Of a DNA stretch of 64,000 bases, positions 1-9,729 are shown in pieces. Made by a program: the position numbers and the translations under genes. The notes under the pieces were generated by a model that worked only from the letters and a program-made list of their open reading frames with translations, searched no databases and was not told where the DNA came from. Every line of letters starts with the position of its first letter. The first letter of the stretch is position 1. Source of the DNA: Acidimicrobiales bacterium (GTDB lineage: Bacteria > Actinomycetota > Acidimicrobiia > Acidimicrobiales > AC-14); NCBI GenBank assembly GCA_025463925.1, contig JAODBK010000100.1:62001-126000 (forward strand), written 5' to 3'.

Positions 1-2801
1 TCGGTCTCGTCACCGGACTGACGTACGCGTTGCTGGGTGCCGGGCTCACGCTCGTCTACCGCGCGACTCGCGTGATCAACTTTGCGCACGGCGAGCTGGG
101 TGCGTTGCCGGCCCTGCTCGTGCCGATCCTCGTGCTCAACCACGGGCTGAGCTACTGGGTGGCGGTGCCCCTGGCACTGGCGACCGGAGCGGTGGGGGGC
201 GGCCTCATCGAGGTCCTCGTCATTCGCCGCCTGGCGGCGGCCCCGCGGCTCCTGGTCATGGTCGCGACGATCGGCGTGGCCGAGGTGCTGTTGGTCGCCG
301 AGCTCGTCCTGCCTCGCAAGGGTCGCTTCGCGAGCTCGCCGTATCCGGTGCCGTTCCACGCCCGTGTCACTGCGGGAAATCTGCACCTTGGCGCGGGCGA
401 ACTCTTGATCCTCGCGATCGCCCCGGTACTCGTCCTCGGCCTGTCGGCGTTTCTGCGCCGCACGAACGTTGGCATGGCGACGCGCGCTGCGTCGGAGAAC
501 CGCGAGGCCGCTGAGCTCGCGGGGATACCCGTCAGCCGGGTGTCGCTCGTCGTGTGGACGCTGGCCGGCCTGTTCGCCGCGGCCTCGGCCATCCTCGCCG
601 GACCCACCAAGCCAAGCCTCAGCACCGAGGCACTCGGGCCTTCGATCATGGTTCGCGCCCTCGCGGCCGCGATGCTCGGCGGACTCACCAGTCTGCCCCA
701 AGTGCTCCTCGGCGGGCTCGCCATTGGCCTGGTCGAGCTCCTGGTCTTGTGGAACTACCCGACGGGTGGCGCATTCGAGCTCGTGTTGTTCGTGATCGTG
801 GTCGTGAGCCTGCTCATGCGGCGCGGCCTTGGTCAGCTTGCTCGCGGCACCGAGGAGAGCTCGTGGTCCCTCGCCGGCTCACTGCGCGCCCTCGCTCCTG
901 ACATCACCCGGATGCCGCGCGTCGTCGTCGGTCGCCGCGCCGGTCTCGTCGCGCTGGCCGGCGCCGCAATCTTCGTCCCGCTTGCTCTGGACAACTCCCA
1001 GCGGGTGCTGCTGTCGAGCGTCGTCGTGTTCGCGGTGATGGGCCTGTCCCTCGTGGTCCTCACTGGTTGGGCCGGCCAGGTGTCACTCGGGCAGTTCGCG
1101 TTCGTGGGCGTCGGTGCCGCGGTTGGTGGCCGCTTGGCGCAACTGGGCTACCCGCCGTGGGCGGGCGTCTTTTACGCGGCTGTGGCCGGCGGCCTCGCCG
1201 CCCTGGTGATCGGCGTCCCCGCGCTCCGCATCCGCGGCCTTTTCCTGGCCGTTACGACGCTGGCGTTCGCGGTCGCGTGCTCGAACTGGTTGTTCCGCCA
1301 AGACTGGCTCGTGCACGTGAACGGCGCCGACACATCCATGCAACTACCGCGGCCGCACTGGCTCGGAATCGATTTCGGCAGCGAGCTCAATTACTGCTGG
1401 CTGTGTCTCTTCGTCCTCCTGATCGTGGTCGGTGTCGTGCACCGGTTCCGCGTCAGCGGTGTCGGCCGCGCCGTCATGGCCGTGCGCGACAACGAGGCCG
1501 CCGCGGCCACGCTGTCCATCTCGCCCCGGCGGGCGAAACTCACGGCGTTCGTGCTTGCGGGAGCGATTGCCGCGGTGGCCGGCTACTTCTACGGCGGCCT
1601 GCTCGTGAGCTTTGGCGATCCCAAGACCTTCGCCCCATCGGAGTCGTTGGCCCTCGTCGCCATGGTGATCTTCGGCGGCGTCACGACGATCACCGGCGCG
1701 ATCCTCGGCGCCTTCTGGGTGCGCGGCATCCCGTACTTCTTCGGCGGGAACTGGGGCCTGCTGTCAACAGGCGCCGGGCTGCTCGTTGTGCTGCTCGTCT
1801 TCCCCGGCGGCCTGGCCAGCCTGGCCTTTCGTTTGCGCGACCGACTCGTCGCCCTCCTCACCCGACAACCCATTGATCGGCTGCGTTCCAGCGACCGGGC
1901 CGAAGGTGCCCCCCGCCCACGGCTTCGTGCCCGCGCCACTGGCAACGGCAACCTCAGTGAACCCCCGGTCACACTCGCGGGGCTGGCTCTCGAGGCGCGC
2001 GACGTGGTTGTGCAATACGGCGGCAATCGCGCCGTCGACGGGGTTTGCGTTCACGCGAACGTCGGAGAGGTGGTGGCGCTGGTCGGTCCGAACGGGGCCG
2101 GCAAGACGACGCTGTTCGACGTGCTGTCAGGCCAGCTGCGCCCTGACGGCGGCATGGTTCTCCTCGACGGCCGGGACATCACCCACTTGCGACCCCACGA
2201 GCGCGCGCTGCTCGGTCTCGGTCGCACGTTTCAGCAGGCCCGTCTGTTCGGCGACCTGACATTGGTCGACGCGCTGAAGGTGGCGCTCGAACGTGAGGAC
2301 CCAGCCGAGGTCGTGCCTTCTCTCCTCGGACTTCCGCCGGCGCGCGCGTCGGAGCGGCACAAGGATCTGCGGGCCCACGAGCTCGTCGACCTCCTGGGGC
2401 TCGGACCGTGGGCCGGGCGCCCGGTGTCCGAACTCTCCACTGGAACCCGTCGGGTCGCCGAGTTGGGGTGCATGGTGGCGCTGGGCGCGCGTGTGCTCTT
2501 GCTCGACGAGCCCATGGCCGGCATCGCTCAACGCGAGGTCGAGGCGTTCGCTCCCGTCCTCGGCGAGATCCGCGACCATCTGGGCGCGACCTTGCTCTTG
2601 ATCGACCACGACATCCCGATGGTGACGACGATCGCCGATCGCATCTACGTGCTGGCCACGGGACGAGTGATCGCTGAGGGCGAGCCGGCAGTCGTCAGGG
2701 AGGATCCGGTGGTCGTTGCTGCCTACCTGGGCACCGACGAGCGAGCGATCAGGCGGTCAGGACACGTGGCTGGCGCCACTGGAAGAGGGGAGCCACGATG
2801 A
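1..2801 (+). CDS. Branched-chain-type ABC importer, LivH-LivM-LivG fusion (5' end outside window)
   Basis: This is a single chain carrying two permease domains and one ATPase of the HAAT/branched-chain amino acid import family. The frame is open from the first bases and reads GLVTGLTYALLGAGLTLVYR, the usual LivH beginning, so the true start lies upstream; the TTG at 30 is internal. Counting from base 30, LivH spans about 1-265, LivM about 300-610 and LivG about 650-915. Walker A (GPNGAGKT) lies near residue 690 and Walker B is LLLDEP. The ABC signature reads LSTGTRR instead of LSGGQ. The binding protein follows with an ATGA overlap. LivF is not present downstream, so it may lie upstream or be shared. 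The substrate is unknown; the family takes up branched amino acids, amides, urea and small acids. Confidence 0.93.
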   Translation, partial: GLVTGLTYALLGAGLTLVYRATRVINFAHGELGALPALLVPILVLNHGLSYWVAVPLALATGAVGGGLIEVLVIRRLAAAPRLLVMVATIGVAEVLLVAELVLPRKGRFASSPYPVPFHARVTAGNLHLGAGELLILAIAPVLVLGLSAFLRRTNVGMATRAASENREAAELAGIPVSRVSLVVWTLAGLFAAASAILAGPTKPSLSTEALGPSIMVRALAAAMLGGLTSLPQVLLGGLAIGLVELLVLWNYPTGGAFELVLFVIVVVSLLMRRGLGQLARGTEESSWSLAGSLRALAPDITRMPRVVVGRRAGLVALAGAAIFVPLALDNSQRVLLSSVVVFAVMGLSLVVLTGWAGQVSLGQFAFVGVGAAVGGRLAQLGYPPWAGVFYAAVAGGLAALVIGVPALRIRGLFLAVTTLAFAVACSNWLFRQDWLVHVNGADTSMQLPRPHWLGIDFGSELNYCWLCLFVLLIVVGVVHRFRVSGVGRAVMAVRDNEAAAATLSISPRRAKLTAFVLAGAIAAVAGYFYGGLLVSFGDPKTFAPSESLALVAMVIFGGVTTITGAILGAFWVRGIPYFFGGNWGLLSTGAGLLVVLLVFPGGLASLAFRLRDRLVALLTRQPIDRLRSSDRAEGAPRPRLRARATGNGNLSEPPVTLAGLALEARDVVVQYGGNRAVDGVCVHANVGEVVALVGPNGAGKTTLFDVLSGQLRPDGGMVLLDGRDITHLRPHERALLGLGRTFQQARLFGDLTLVDALKVALEREDPAEVVPSLLGLPPARASERHKDLRAHELVDLLGLGPWAGRPVSELSTGTRRVAELGCMVALGARVLLLDEPMAGIAQREVEAFAPVLGEIRDHLGATLLLIDHDIPMVTTIADRIYVLATGRVIAEGEPAVVREDPVVVAAYLGTDERAIRRSGHVAGATGRGEPR

Positions 2802-4303
2802 CGACTGTTGAACGGGCCGCCCGCCCGGCTCGCCGGGCCGGGCCGGTCTTCGGGTGGGCGCTCGGGCTGTTGTTCGGTGTCGCGCTCACCGCGCTGCTCG
2901 TACCCAAGGCTCGGCACGTAACGACTGCCAATTCACTCGGTGGATCTCGTGCCGGGGTGGCTTCAGGGCCGGGCGCAGTCGAGGGAAGCGGAGGGTCGCC
3001 GAGCGTCGGCGCGCCTGGCGCGTCGTCGCCGGCGGGTGGCGGCACGTCCGGCGCGTCACCGTCTGCGAGCGGCGGGCTGACCGGTGGCCCGGCCGCGGTG
3101 GCCCCCGGCGCGACCGTGCGGGGCGTCACCGACAAGACCATCAAGATCGGGATCGCCGTCCCCGATCTCGGCGCGGTCGCCGCCCTCGGCCCCGGCTATG
3201 ACGACGGCGACCCGCAGAAGCACATGGCGTCGATTCTCGCGGCGTGGAAGCGGGCCGGGCTCGTGCCCGTGAACGGCCGGGACGTGCAGTTCGTCTACCG
3301 CAGGTTCAACATCCTCGACGACAGCGCCGCGCGCGCCGCTTGCACCGGACTCGTGAAGGACGAGAGCGTGTTCATGGTGATCGCGATACACAGTTTCGGG
3401 GGCACCGGCGGCGACTGCGTGACCAGCGAGCTCAAGACGCCGCTCGTCACCAGCGACCAGATCAGTGAAGGCGAGGCGACGCGCACTGCGCCCTGGTTCT
3501 TCACCTTGCAGACCTCGGAATCGCGCATGGAGCGCAACTGGGTGAACTGGGCCGACCGCAGAGGCCTCCTGCGGGGCAAACGCATCGGGCTCTACTACTT
3601 CACGAGCGAGCAAGGCGAGGTGTTCGCAAACATCAAGGCCCAGTTGGTGAAGCTCGGTTACGGCAAGATGATCGTCTCCGAGGTGGCGAGCGACACCGTG
3701 GGCGGCGGCCCGCAAGACGTGGTTGCCGTGCAGCGGTTCCGGGCCGCAAACGTCGACTTCGCTTGGCTGGTGGTCGATCAACTCTCTCAGACGAACTTCA
3801 TGAACAACGCGCAATCCCAGGCGTACAAACCGGCCTATGTCGAGTCCGACTACCGATTCAGCACCACCAATACCGCGACCATGACGTACCCGGCCGGACA
3901 GTTCGACCGGTCCTATGGGATGACGTTCATGCATTACGGGGAAGGGCCAGCCGGCATTCCGCCACCGCCCGAGGCGGCGCAATGTGTTCGCGATTACGCG
4001 CAGTACAGCGGCACAACTGTCGACCGCCAAAAGCGCGACGCCGAATACACGTCGTTGAACGAGGCGTGCGACGAAGGGCAAGTTGTCCTGACTGCGCTTC
4101 AGCGCGCCGGTCGGGCACTGACGCCAGCCACGTTCATTGCCGCCCTCGAGACGATCCAAGACATGCCGATGGGAATCCACGGCAACGTCACGTTCACCGC
4201 TTCGAAGCACGATGGCGTGGACACGCAGCGGACGATGCAGTGGCACGGCTCGTGCGGCTGCTGGCAGGCGCTCGGGACGTTCGAGCCGTTCTTCGTGCCG
4301 TAG
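2798..4303 (+). CDS. ABC importer substrate-binding protein, Peripla_BP_6 type
   Basis: This is the extracytoplasmic binding protein (501 aa) of importer cassette 1. Residues about 18-36 form a hydrophobic segment (FGWALGLLFGVALTALLV) after a basic N-terminus. There is no lipobox cysteine, so it looks like a signal anchor or an unusual signal peptide. Residues about 45-105 are a Gly/Ser/Ala/Pro-rich linker. The Leu/Ile/Val-binding-type fold starts at GVTDKTIKIGIAVPD. The ATG overlaps the transporter stop (ATGA), which implies translational coupling. Several Cys residues in the mature part (for example HGSCGCW near the C-terminus) could form disulfides. The ligand cannot be inferred. Confidence 0.9.
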   Translation: MTTVERAARPARRAGPVFGWALGLLFGVALTALLVPKARHVTTANSLGGSRAGVASGPGAVEGSGGSPSVGAPGASSPAGGGTSGASPSASGGLTGGPAAVAPGATVRGVTDKTIKIGIAVPDLGAVAALGPGYDDGDPQKHMASILAAWKRAGLVPVNGRDVQFVYRRFNILDDSAARAACTGLVKDESVFMVIAIHSFGGTGGDCVTSELKTPLVTSDQISEGEATRTAPWFFTLQTSESRMERNWVNWADRRGLLRGKRIGLYYFTSEQGEVFANIKAQLVKLGYGKMIVSEVASDTVGGGPQDVVAVQRFRAANVDFAWLVVDQLSQTNFMNNAQSQAYKPAYVESDYRFSTTNTATMTYPAGQFDRSYGMTFMHYGEGPAGIPPPPEAAQCVRDYAQYSGTTVDRQKRDAEYTSLNEACDEGQVVLTALQRAGRALTPATFIAALETIQDMPMGIHGNVTFTASKHDGVDTQRTMQWHGSCGCWQALGTFEPFFVP

Positions 4304-4363
4304 CTCGGGCGGCTCGGTCAGTTGGTTCGCGCCGTCCGATGATGGAAATGCGCCAAAGCCGGC

Positions 4364-5719
4364 TCAGCGGACGATGTCCAGGCCAGTGGCCGCGCCATCC
4401 GCGAACGGCGTGACTTCGCGCGCTCCGCGCGCCGAAACGGCGAGCGTGACGGCGGCCGCGACGGTCGCCGCGCCTGCGACACCGAGACCGGCGCGAGGGC
4501 TCCAGCGTTGGCATACCCAACCCATGAGTGGGCCGCCCACCACGGTGGTGCCAAGGGTGAGGAAGCTGTAGATGGCCATCACGCGGCCCCGGAAGTGAGA
4601 TGCGGAGCACATTTGCATGTGGGCATTCGAGGTCGATCCGAAAAAGACAGTGAGCGCGCCAACTGGGATGAGCGCGGCCATGATGAGCGCCCTCGATGGC
4701 AACAGCGCGGCGATCACCAACGACAGGCCGAGGGCGCAAGCCGCGCCGATGACGGTGCGAGAACTCTGCCCGGATCGGTGGGCGGCTGCGAGCGCTCCGG
4801 TAATCGTCCCTATACCGAGGAGTGCCATCAGAAGGCCCGCGAGTCCGGCACCGCCGTGAAACGTGTTCCGAGCGAGGAGGGTGAGGAACGTCGGGAAGTT
4901 GTAGACGAGCGTCCCCACCACGGCGACGAGGAAGATTGTGGATCTGATCTCAGCGATGCCCCAGGCGTAGGTGAGACCTTCGCGAACCCGTGGGCGATCG
5001 TGGGCGCGTGGTACTGACCCGAGCTCGTCACGCCGCATCGCGACCAGTGCCATGACTACCGCGAGAAACGACACCGCGTTGACGAAGAACACCCAAGCCG
5101 CTCCCACTGATGCGATCAACAGACCAGCAAGTGCTGGACCGGTGATCCGAGCCGAGTTCATCACGGCGCTGTTGAGGGCGACGGCATTCGACAGCCGATC
5201 GCGGCCCACCATCTGCTCGACGAAGCTGTGATGCGCTGGTTGATCGACGACCGTGACCAAACCCAATCCGACGGCCAGCGCGAACACCATCCAGACCTGC
5301 ACAGCTCCGGTCAGAACAACAATCCAGAGCGCGATCGCAAGGAGTGCAGAAAGTGACTGCGTGACGAGCAGTACCGTCCGCCGGTCATACCGGTCGGCGA
5401 TGACCCCGCCCCACAAGCCGAACGTCAGCACCGGCAGGAACCGAAAGGCAAAGGTGGCTCCCACGGCGGCTCCGCTATGGGTCAAGGTCAGGACGAGCCA
5501 CGCCTCGGCCATCGTCTGCATCCACGAGCCCGTGTGGGAGACAAGTTCGCCGGCAAAGAACAGTCGGTAGTTGCGCGAGTCGAGCGAGCCGAAGGTGCGC
5601 CTGACCAGGCCGCCGAAGCGTTGCTGGCTTGGAGAGCTCGAGGGAAGCATCGCGTGGTCCAGACCGTATCCGGTCGGTTGTCGGGTCTCAGCGAATTTCG
5701 ACCAAGCGCTCGCGACCAC
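4364..5719 (-). CDS. MFS transporter, EntS/MFS_3-like
   Basis: This is a major facilitator family exporter-like protein of 451 aa with about 12 hydrophobic segments. It begins its fold with SLDSRNYRLFFAGELVS and carries the MFS loop motif GGVIADRYDRRTVLL near residue 105, typical of the enterobactin-exporter-like MFS_3 group. The GTG at 5719 gives the longest form; an ATG at 5650 would drop 23 residues. Neither has a clear ribosome site. It lies 32 bases after the stop of the tandem CoA-transferase on the same strand, so it may be the last gene of the 9.7-4.4 kb operon. The transported compound is unknown. Confidence 0.85.
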   Translation of the reverse strand: MVASAWSKFAETRQPTGYGLDHAMLPSSSPSQQRFGGLVRRTFGSLDSRNYRLFFAGELVSHTGSWMQTMAEAWLVLTLTHSGAAVGATFAFRFLPVLTFGLWGGVIADRYDRRTVLLVTQSLSALLAIALWIVVLTGAVQVWMVFALAVGLGLVTVVDQPAHHSFVEQMVGRDRLSNAVALNSAVMNSARITGPALAGLLIASVGAAWVFFVNAVSFLAVVMALVAMRRDELGSVPRAHDRPRVREGLTYAWGIAEIRSTIFLVAVVGTLVYNFPTFLTLLARNTFHGGAGLAGLLMALLGIGTITGALAAAHRSGQSSRTVIGAACALGLSLVIAALLPSRALIMAALIPVGALTVFFGSTSNAHMQMCSASHFRGRVMAIYSFLTLGTTVVGGPLMGWVCQRWSPRAGLGVAGAATVAAAVTLAVSARGAREVTPFADGAATGLDIVR

Positions 5720-5751
5720 AAGGTCAATGCTGCAGGCTGGCGCCTAGCCGG

Positions 5752-8151
5752 TCATTCGACCCAGTGCTCTTCGAACACTGCCCTGGCCTCGACCAGCTTG
5801 TCGATCTCGGCGTCCTCGAAGCCGTACTCCTGCATGATCTCGCGGGTGTGTTGCCCGCACACGGGCGGTGGCCCCCAGATGCGTCCGGGCGTGTCCGAGA
5901 AGTGGATCGTCTTGCCGAAGTGCTCGAAGCTGCCGAGCTTCGGATGCTGCTGGTGTACGACGAGCTCATGGGCGTCCATCTCGGGATCGTCGAAGAGGCG
6001 TCGTCCGAAGTCGGAGTCGCAGAGCTCGACCGGGACGCCGGCGTCATTGAGCGTGGCGAAGGCGTCGGCGCCGGTGCGAGCACGGAACCATGGCTCGAGG
6101 TGCGAGGCGTGGAGGGCGTCAACGTCGATGCCAGTGGCGGCGGCGAGCGCGCCGCGGTGTGCGTCGGTCACCGCGGCGACGCAAGCCCAACCGTCGGCCG
6201 TCTGGTAGAGGCGGTAGCGCGGGCCGAGGCCGAGCTGCATGCGGTCGAGGTGCGGTCGCGGCAGCGCGGTGCCATCGGGCTCGAGCGCGGCCATCGACGC
6301 GACGAGCAGGCCGGCGTTCAGGATCGATGTGTCGACGCTCTGCGCCTCGCCGGTTCGGGCGCGGTGGTAGAGGGCCTGGATGACGCCGATGGCCGAGAGG
6401 AAGCCGTTGCCGGTGTCACCGAGCGAGGTGAGGCTCCAGAACGGCTTGCCGCCATCCCAGCAGCCGCCGTCCTCCCAGGTCACGCCGGCCAGCGAACACC
6501 CGGTCTGGTCGTTGCCCGGCGAGTCGGACCGAGGCCCGCGATCGAAGCCGCGCGTGTGGCAGTAGATGATGTCGGGATTGACGTCCCGCAGGGAGGCCTC
6601 ATCGCACTTCAGCCGCCGGAGTGCGTTGCGCCGCATGTTCGAGTGCACGACGTCAGCGGCGGCCACGAGCCGGTGGAACACGGTGCGTCCTTCGGGCGTC
6701 TTCAGGTCGATGCCGATGCTGCGCTTGCCGCGGTTGGCGCCGTAGGCGATGTGCTGTGCGTGCCACCACGGATCGCGCCAGGCGTTGACCTTGATGACGT
6801 TGGCGCCGAGATCGGCGAGCACCTGGGTGCCGAACGGGCCGGCGACGGCGAATCCGATGTCGAGAACGGTGATCCCTTCGAGCGGCGCTCGCTCGACGCG
6901 GGCCGGTACGGCGGGGGCGCCCCGCGCTCCGGCCGATGACGCGCCGAGCACGTCGTCGGTGTGCTGGCCGACGCGCGGTACGGGGCCGTGGACCGCGCCG
7001 GGCGTGCGGCTCAGGCCGTACAGGATGCCGGCTTGGCGCAGCGTTCCGTGCTCGGGGTGCTCGACGTCAACGACCGCGCCCTCGGCCAGCAGCGCCGGGT
7101 CCTGCAGCGCCTCTTCGGGGGTCCGGACCGGTTGGAGCGGAACGCCTGCTTCTGCTGCGGCGGTCACCCACTGATCGCTGGGGAACTTGGCGAAGGCCTC
7201 GACCATCTCGGGGAAGTAGTGGGCGAGGATGACGATGCTCTCCGGGTCCGGCGGAATGCGGTCGGGGTCGTCGAGCACGCGGTCGACGTCGCGCCGCACG
7301 TGGAGGGTGTCGCCGTCCGCGCTGCTGAGCGTGAAGCGCGGGTTCGGGACCCACTGCTGGATCCACCGGCCGTCGGCGCAACGGAAGAAGCCCTTCGGCG
7401 CGCGCCGGTCGTAGACCCATGACCGGTAGCCGACCGCGTCGGGCCGGCCGACGCGTTGCCACTTCGATGCGGTCGCGCTCAGCGCGGCCTGGAGCAGCGA
7501 GGTCTCGACGTGCTGGCCGCGCCCGGTGTGCTCTCGGGCGAACAACGCGGCGTTGATCCCGGTCGTCGCGAGGAATGCCGCGCCCATGCTGAGCCAGGGC
7601 GTGTAGGTGAAGATCGGTCCGTCGCGCGGCGCACCGGGCGCCATGCCCTCGGGGATCTCGAGGTCCGGAAGGAACGGTTCCTCGCCGTGGATGTGGGGGA
7701 CCGCGCCGCCGTACTCGCTGCGCTGGACGTCGAGGATCCCGAGCCGCGCCGCGACGAGCGCCTCGTATCCTGGCCGGTCCCGGTGGGCGGTGTGGGGCCC
7801 GTAGCCCGTGATCGAGCACACCACCACACGCGGGTTGCGCCCGAGCAGCGTCTCGGCGTCGAGGTCGAGGCCGGCCATCGTGCCGGGGGAGAACGACTCG
7901 AGGACGACGTCGGCGTCGTCGACCAGCGCCAGGAAGCGGTCGCGGTCGCCGGCCTGCTTGAGGTCGAGGACGACGCTGCGCCGGCCCCGCAGCCACACGT
8001 CGTAGCCGGGTGAGCGCCGGAACGGGTCGCCACCGGGCGGCTCGACCTTGACGACGTCGGCGCCGTGGTCGGCCAGCAGCATGCCGGTGATCGGGCCGGC
8101 GATGCCCCACGACAGATCGAGGACGCGCACGCCGTCGAGGACGCTGGCCAT
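5752..8151 (-). CDS. Tandem-domain CaiB/BaiF (class III) CoA-transferase
   Basis: Two class III CoA-transferase domains are fused in 799 aa, where the family norm is about 400. Domain 1 covers about 1-400 (VLDLSWGIAGPITGMLLADH) and domain 2 about 424-799 (VLDIGFAVAGPFGTQVLADL). In formyl-CoA transferase a catalytic Asp forms the acyl-anhydride. Domain 2 keeps it at D579 (SLGDTGNG), while domain 1 has TPWLSMGAAF (184-193) and no Asp there. One domain is therefore probably structural or binds the partner substrate. The start is the ATG at 8151 with AAAGGAG 6 bases upstream, which overlaps the stop of the thiolase-like gene. The likely role is CoA transfer onto an organic acid before degradation; the acid is unknown. 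See 59535-61953 for a split equivalent. Confidence 0.92.
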   Translation of the reverse strand: MASVLDGVRVLDLSWGIAGPITGMLLADHGADVVKVEPPGGDPFRRSPGYDVWLRGRRSVVLDLKQAGDRDRFLALVDDADVVLESFSPGTMAGLDLDAETLLGRNPRVVVCSITGYGPHTAHRDRPGYEALVAARLGILDVQRSEYGGAVPHIHGEEPFLPDLEIPEGMAPGAPRDGPIFTYTPWLSMGAAFLATTGINAALFAREHTGRGQHVETSLLQAALSATASKWQRVGRPDAVGYRSWVYDRRAPKGFFRCADGRWIQQWVPNPRFTLSSADGDTLHVRRDVDRVLDDPDRIPPDPESIVILAHYFPEMVEAFAKFPSDQWVTAAAEAGVPLQPVRTPEEALQDPALLAEGAVVDVEHPEHGTLRQAGILYGLSRTPGAVHGPVPRVGQHTDDVLGASSAGARGAPAVPARVERAPLEGITVLDIGFAVAGPFGTQVLADLGANVIKVNAWRDPWWHAQHIAYGANRGKRSIGIDLKTPEGRTVFHRLVAAADVVHSNMRRNALRRLKCDEASLRDVNPDIIYCHTRGFDRGPRSDSPGNDQTGCSLAGVTWEDGGCWDGGKPFWSLTSLGDTGNGFLSAIGVIQALYHRARTGEAQSVDTSILNAGLLVASMAALEPDGTALPRPHLDRMQLGLGPRYRLYQTADGWACVAAVTDAHRGALAAATGIDVDALHASHLEPWFRARTGADAFATLNDAGVPVELCDSDFGRRLFDDPEMDAHELVVHQQHPKLGSFEHFGKTIHFSDTPGRIWGPPPVCGQHTREIMQEYGFEDAEIDKLVEARAVFEEHWVE

Positions 8152-8160
8152 GGTGCTCCT

Positions 8161-9330
8161 TTACTCGGACGTCAGGATGGCGCCGGTGCGGCTGGCGGTC
8201 ACGAGGACCTGCCGGGCGTCGGGCACCTGGTTCACGGCGGTCCCGCGCAGCTGGCGCACCGCTTCGAGCACCAGGTTGAGGCCGTGGATGTAGCCCTCGC
8301 CGATGAGCCCGCCGTTGGTGTTGGTCGGCAACATGCCGTCGAGGGCGAGGTTGCCGTCGGCGACGAAGTCCTTGGCCTCGCCGAGTCCGCAGAAGCCGAG
8401 CGCCTCGAGCTGCATGAGCAGGAGCGGCGAGAAGGCGTCGTAGACCATGGCGGCGTCGAGCTCGTCACGACGGAACCCCGCGTCGTCGAACAGCCGCCGG
8501 GCCAGCGCGACCGAGCCGTCCATCACCGACAGGTCGGGCCGGTAGTGGTCCGAGGCGATCTCCTGCTCGAACAGGCCCGCGGTCGCCGCCGCGCCGATGT
8601 ATGCCGGCCGGTTCGGCAGGTCCGCAGCGCGTTCCCGGGACGTGATGACGAGTGCCACCGAGCCGTCGGTCTCCTGGCAGCAGTCGAGCAGGTGGATGCA
8701 CGGCTCTGCGATCCAACGCGACGCCTGGTGGTCCTCGAGCGTCATCGGCCGCTTGTAGCCCCACGCCTGCGGGTTGGTCTCGGCGTAGGCCCGCAGCTGC
8801 ACGACGGCGCGGCCGAAGTCGGGGCTCGTCACGCCGTAGGTGTGCATGTAGCGGGTGGCGTTGAGCGCCATCCACGACGCCGGCGTGAGCACGCCGTAGG
8901 GCATGCACCACTGCATCGCGGTCGTGCCTGCGTGGTTCGCCGTCGGCGACGCCGCCGTCTTCGCGGCGCCGAAGCGGGACGCACCCGAGCGCGCCCGGAT
9001 GGCGCGGTAGGCGACAACGACGTCGGCGGCGCCGCTGGCGTTCGCCGCGGCGGCGTGCAGCAGCGTGCCCATCGACCCGCCGCCGCCGTACGGGATCCGC
9101 GACGAGAACGCGATCTCCTGGAACCCGACCGATCGCACCAGCTCGGTCTCCTCGACCGGGTCGATCGTGTAACTCACGATGCCGTCGACGTCGGCCGCGG
9201 TCAGCCCGGCGTCAGCGAGGGCATCCCGGATCGCTTCGCACGCCAGCTGCAGCTCGGTCCGCCCGGCCTGGCGCGAGAACTCCGTCGCGCCGGCGCCGAC
9301 GATCGCGGTCTTGCCGCCGAAGCCGCTCAC
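8161..9330 (-). CDS. Thiolase-fold protein (lipid-transfer / Ltp2-like), no nucleophilic Cys
   Basis: This is a 389-aa thiolase-superfamily protein of the SCPx/Ltp type. It begins KTAIVGAGATEFS and ends with a thiolase-like QLRG segment. At the position of the usual nucleophilic cysteine it reads YGGGGSMGTL (residues 81-90), so Cys is absent. The C-terminal GHPxGA loop is EGYIHGLN. Known homologues of this kind (Ltp2) pair with a DUF35 protein and act as retro-aldolases on steroid side-chain thioesters, which is the best guess here. The GTG at 9330 was chosen because it overlaps the DUF35 stop as GTGA; the longer open frame upstream is only the shadow of that gene. Confidence 0.88.
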   Translation of the reverse strand: MSGFGGKTAIVGAGATEFSRQAGRTELQLACEAIRDALADAGLTAADVDGIVSYTIDPVEETELVRSVGFQEIAFSSRIPYGGGGSMGTLLHAAAANASGAADVVVAYRAIRARSGASRFGAAKTAASPTANHAGTTAMQWCMPYGVLTPASWMALNATRYMHTYGVTSPDFGRAVVQLRAYAETNPQAWGYKRPMTLEDHQASRWIAEPCIHLLDCCQETDGSVALVITSRERAADLPNRPAYIGAAATAGLFEQEIASDHYRPDLSVMDGSVALARRLFDDAGFRRDELDAAMVYDAFSPLLLMQLEALGFCGLGEAKDFVADGNLALDGMLPTNTNGGLIGEGYIHGLNLVLEAVRQLRGTAVNQVPDARQVLVTASRTGAILTSE

Positions 9331-9722
9331 GACGCCGGCCGGAACACCGGCACCGCCCGCTCCTCGGCCGTCGTCGGGGCGAACGTCGCTTCGACCCGCA
9401 TGCCGATCTCGATGCCCGCGGGATCGACGTCGACCAGGTTGGTGACCAGACGGATGCCCTCGTCGAGATCGACCAGCGCGGCGAGGACCGGGTAGTCGAA
9501 CGCGGGGTGCTGCGGGTGGTGCAGCACGGCATAGGAGTACAGCGTGCCCCGCCCCGACAGCTCGGCCGCCTCGACCTCGAGCGAGTGGCAGTGCGGGCAC
9601 ATCGGTCGAGGAGGGTGCCGGAGCACACCGCAGCCGGCGCAGCGCTGCGCCACGAGTCGGTGCTCTGCGGCCGCGTCCCAGAAGACAGCCGAGTCGTCCG
9701 TGACCACTGGGGCTTGCCTCAC
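9327..9722 (-). CDS. DUF35 zinc-ribbon / OB-fold protein, partner of the thiolase-like enzyme
   Basis: A 131-aa protein with an N-terminal rubredoxin-like zinc ribbon (CAGCGVLRHPPRPMCPHC, two CxxC knuckles near residues 28-45) followed by an OB fold (GRGTLYSYAVLHHP onward). Such proteins bind acyl-CoA and form complexes with thiolase-fold enzymes (ChsH2/Ltp2 family). It is the first gene of the minus-strand operon and overlaps the thiolase-like gene by GTGA, so a 1:1 complex is likely. The promoter must lie in the 52 bases to the divergent amidohydrolase, where an inverted repeat is present. Confidence 0.9.
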   Translation of the reverse strand: MRQAPVVTDDSAVFWDAAAEHRLVAQRCAGCGVLRHPPRPMCPHCHSLEVEAAELSGRGTLYSYAVLHHPQHPAFDYPVLAALVDLDEGIRLVTNLVDVDPAGIEIGMRVEATFAPTTAEERAVPVFRPAS

Positions 9723-9729
9723 CGGGATT

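Noticed and set aside
3056-4246. 396-codon open frame on the minus strand
   Set aside because: Antisense shadow of the binding-protein gene; His/Arg/Glu-rich with no recognisable motif.
5629-9495. Long plus-strand open frames at 5629-6939 and 8065-9495
   Set aside because: They run opposite the CoA-transferase and thiolase-like genes; composition (Ala, Arg, Val, Gly, Glu) is typical of shadows and no family is recognisable.
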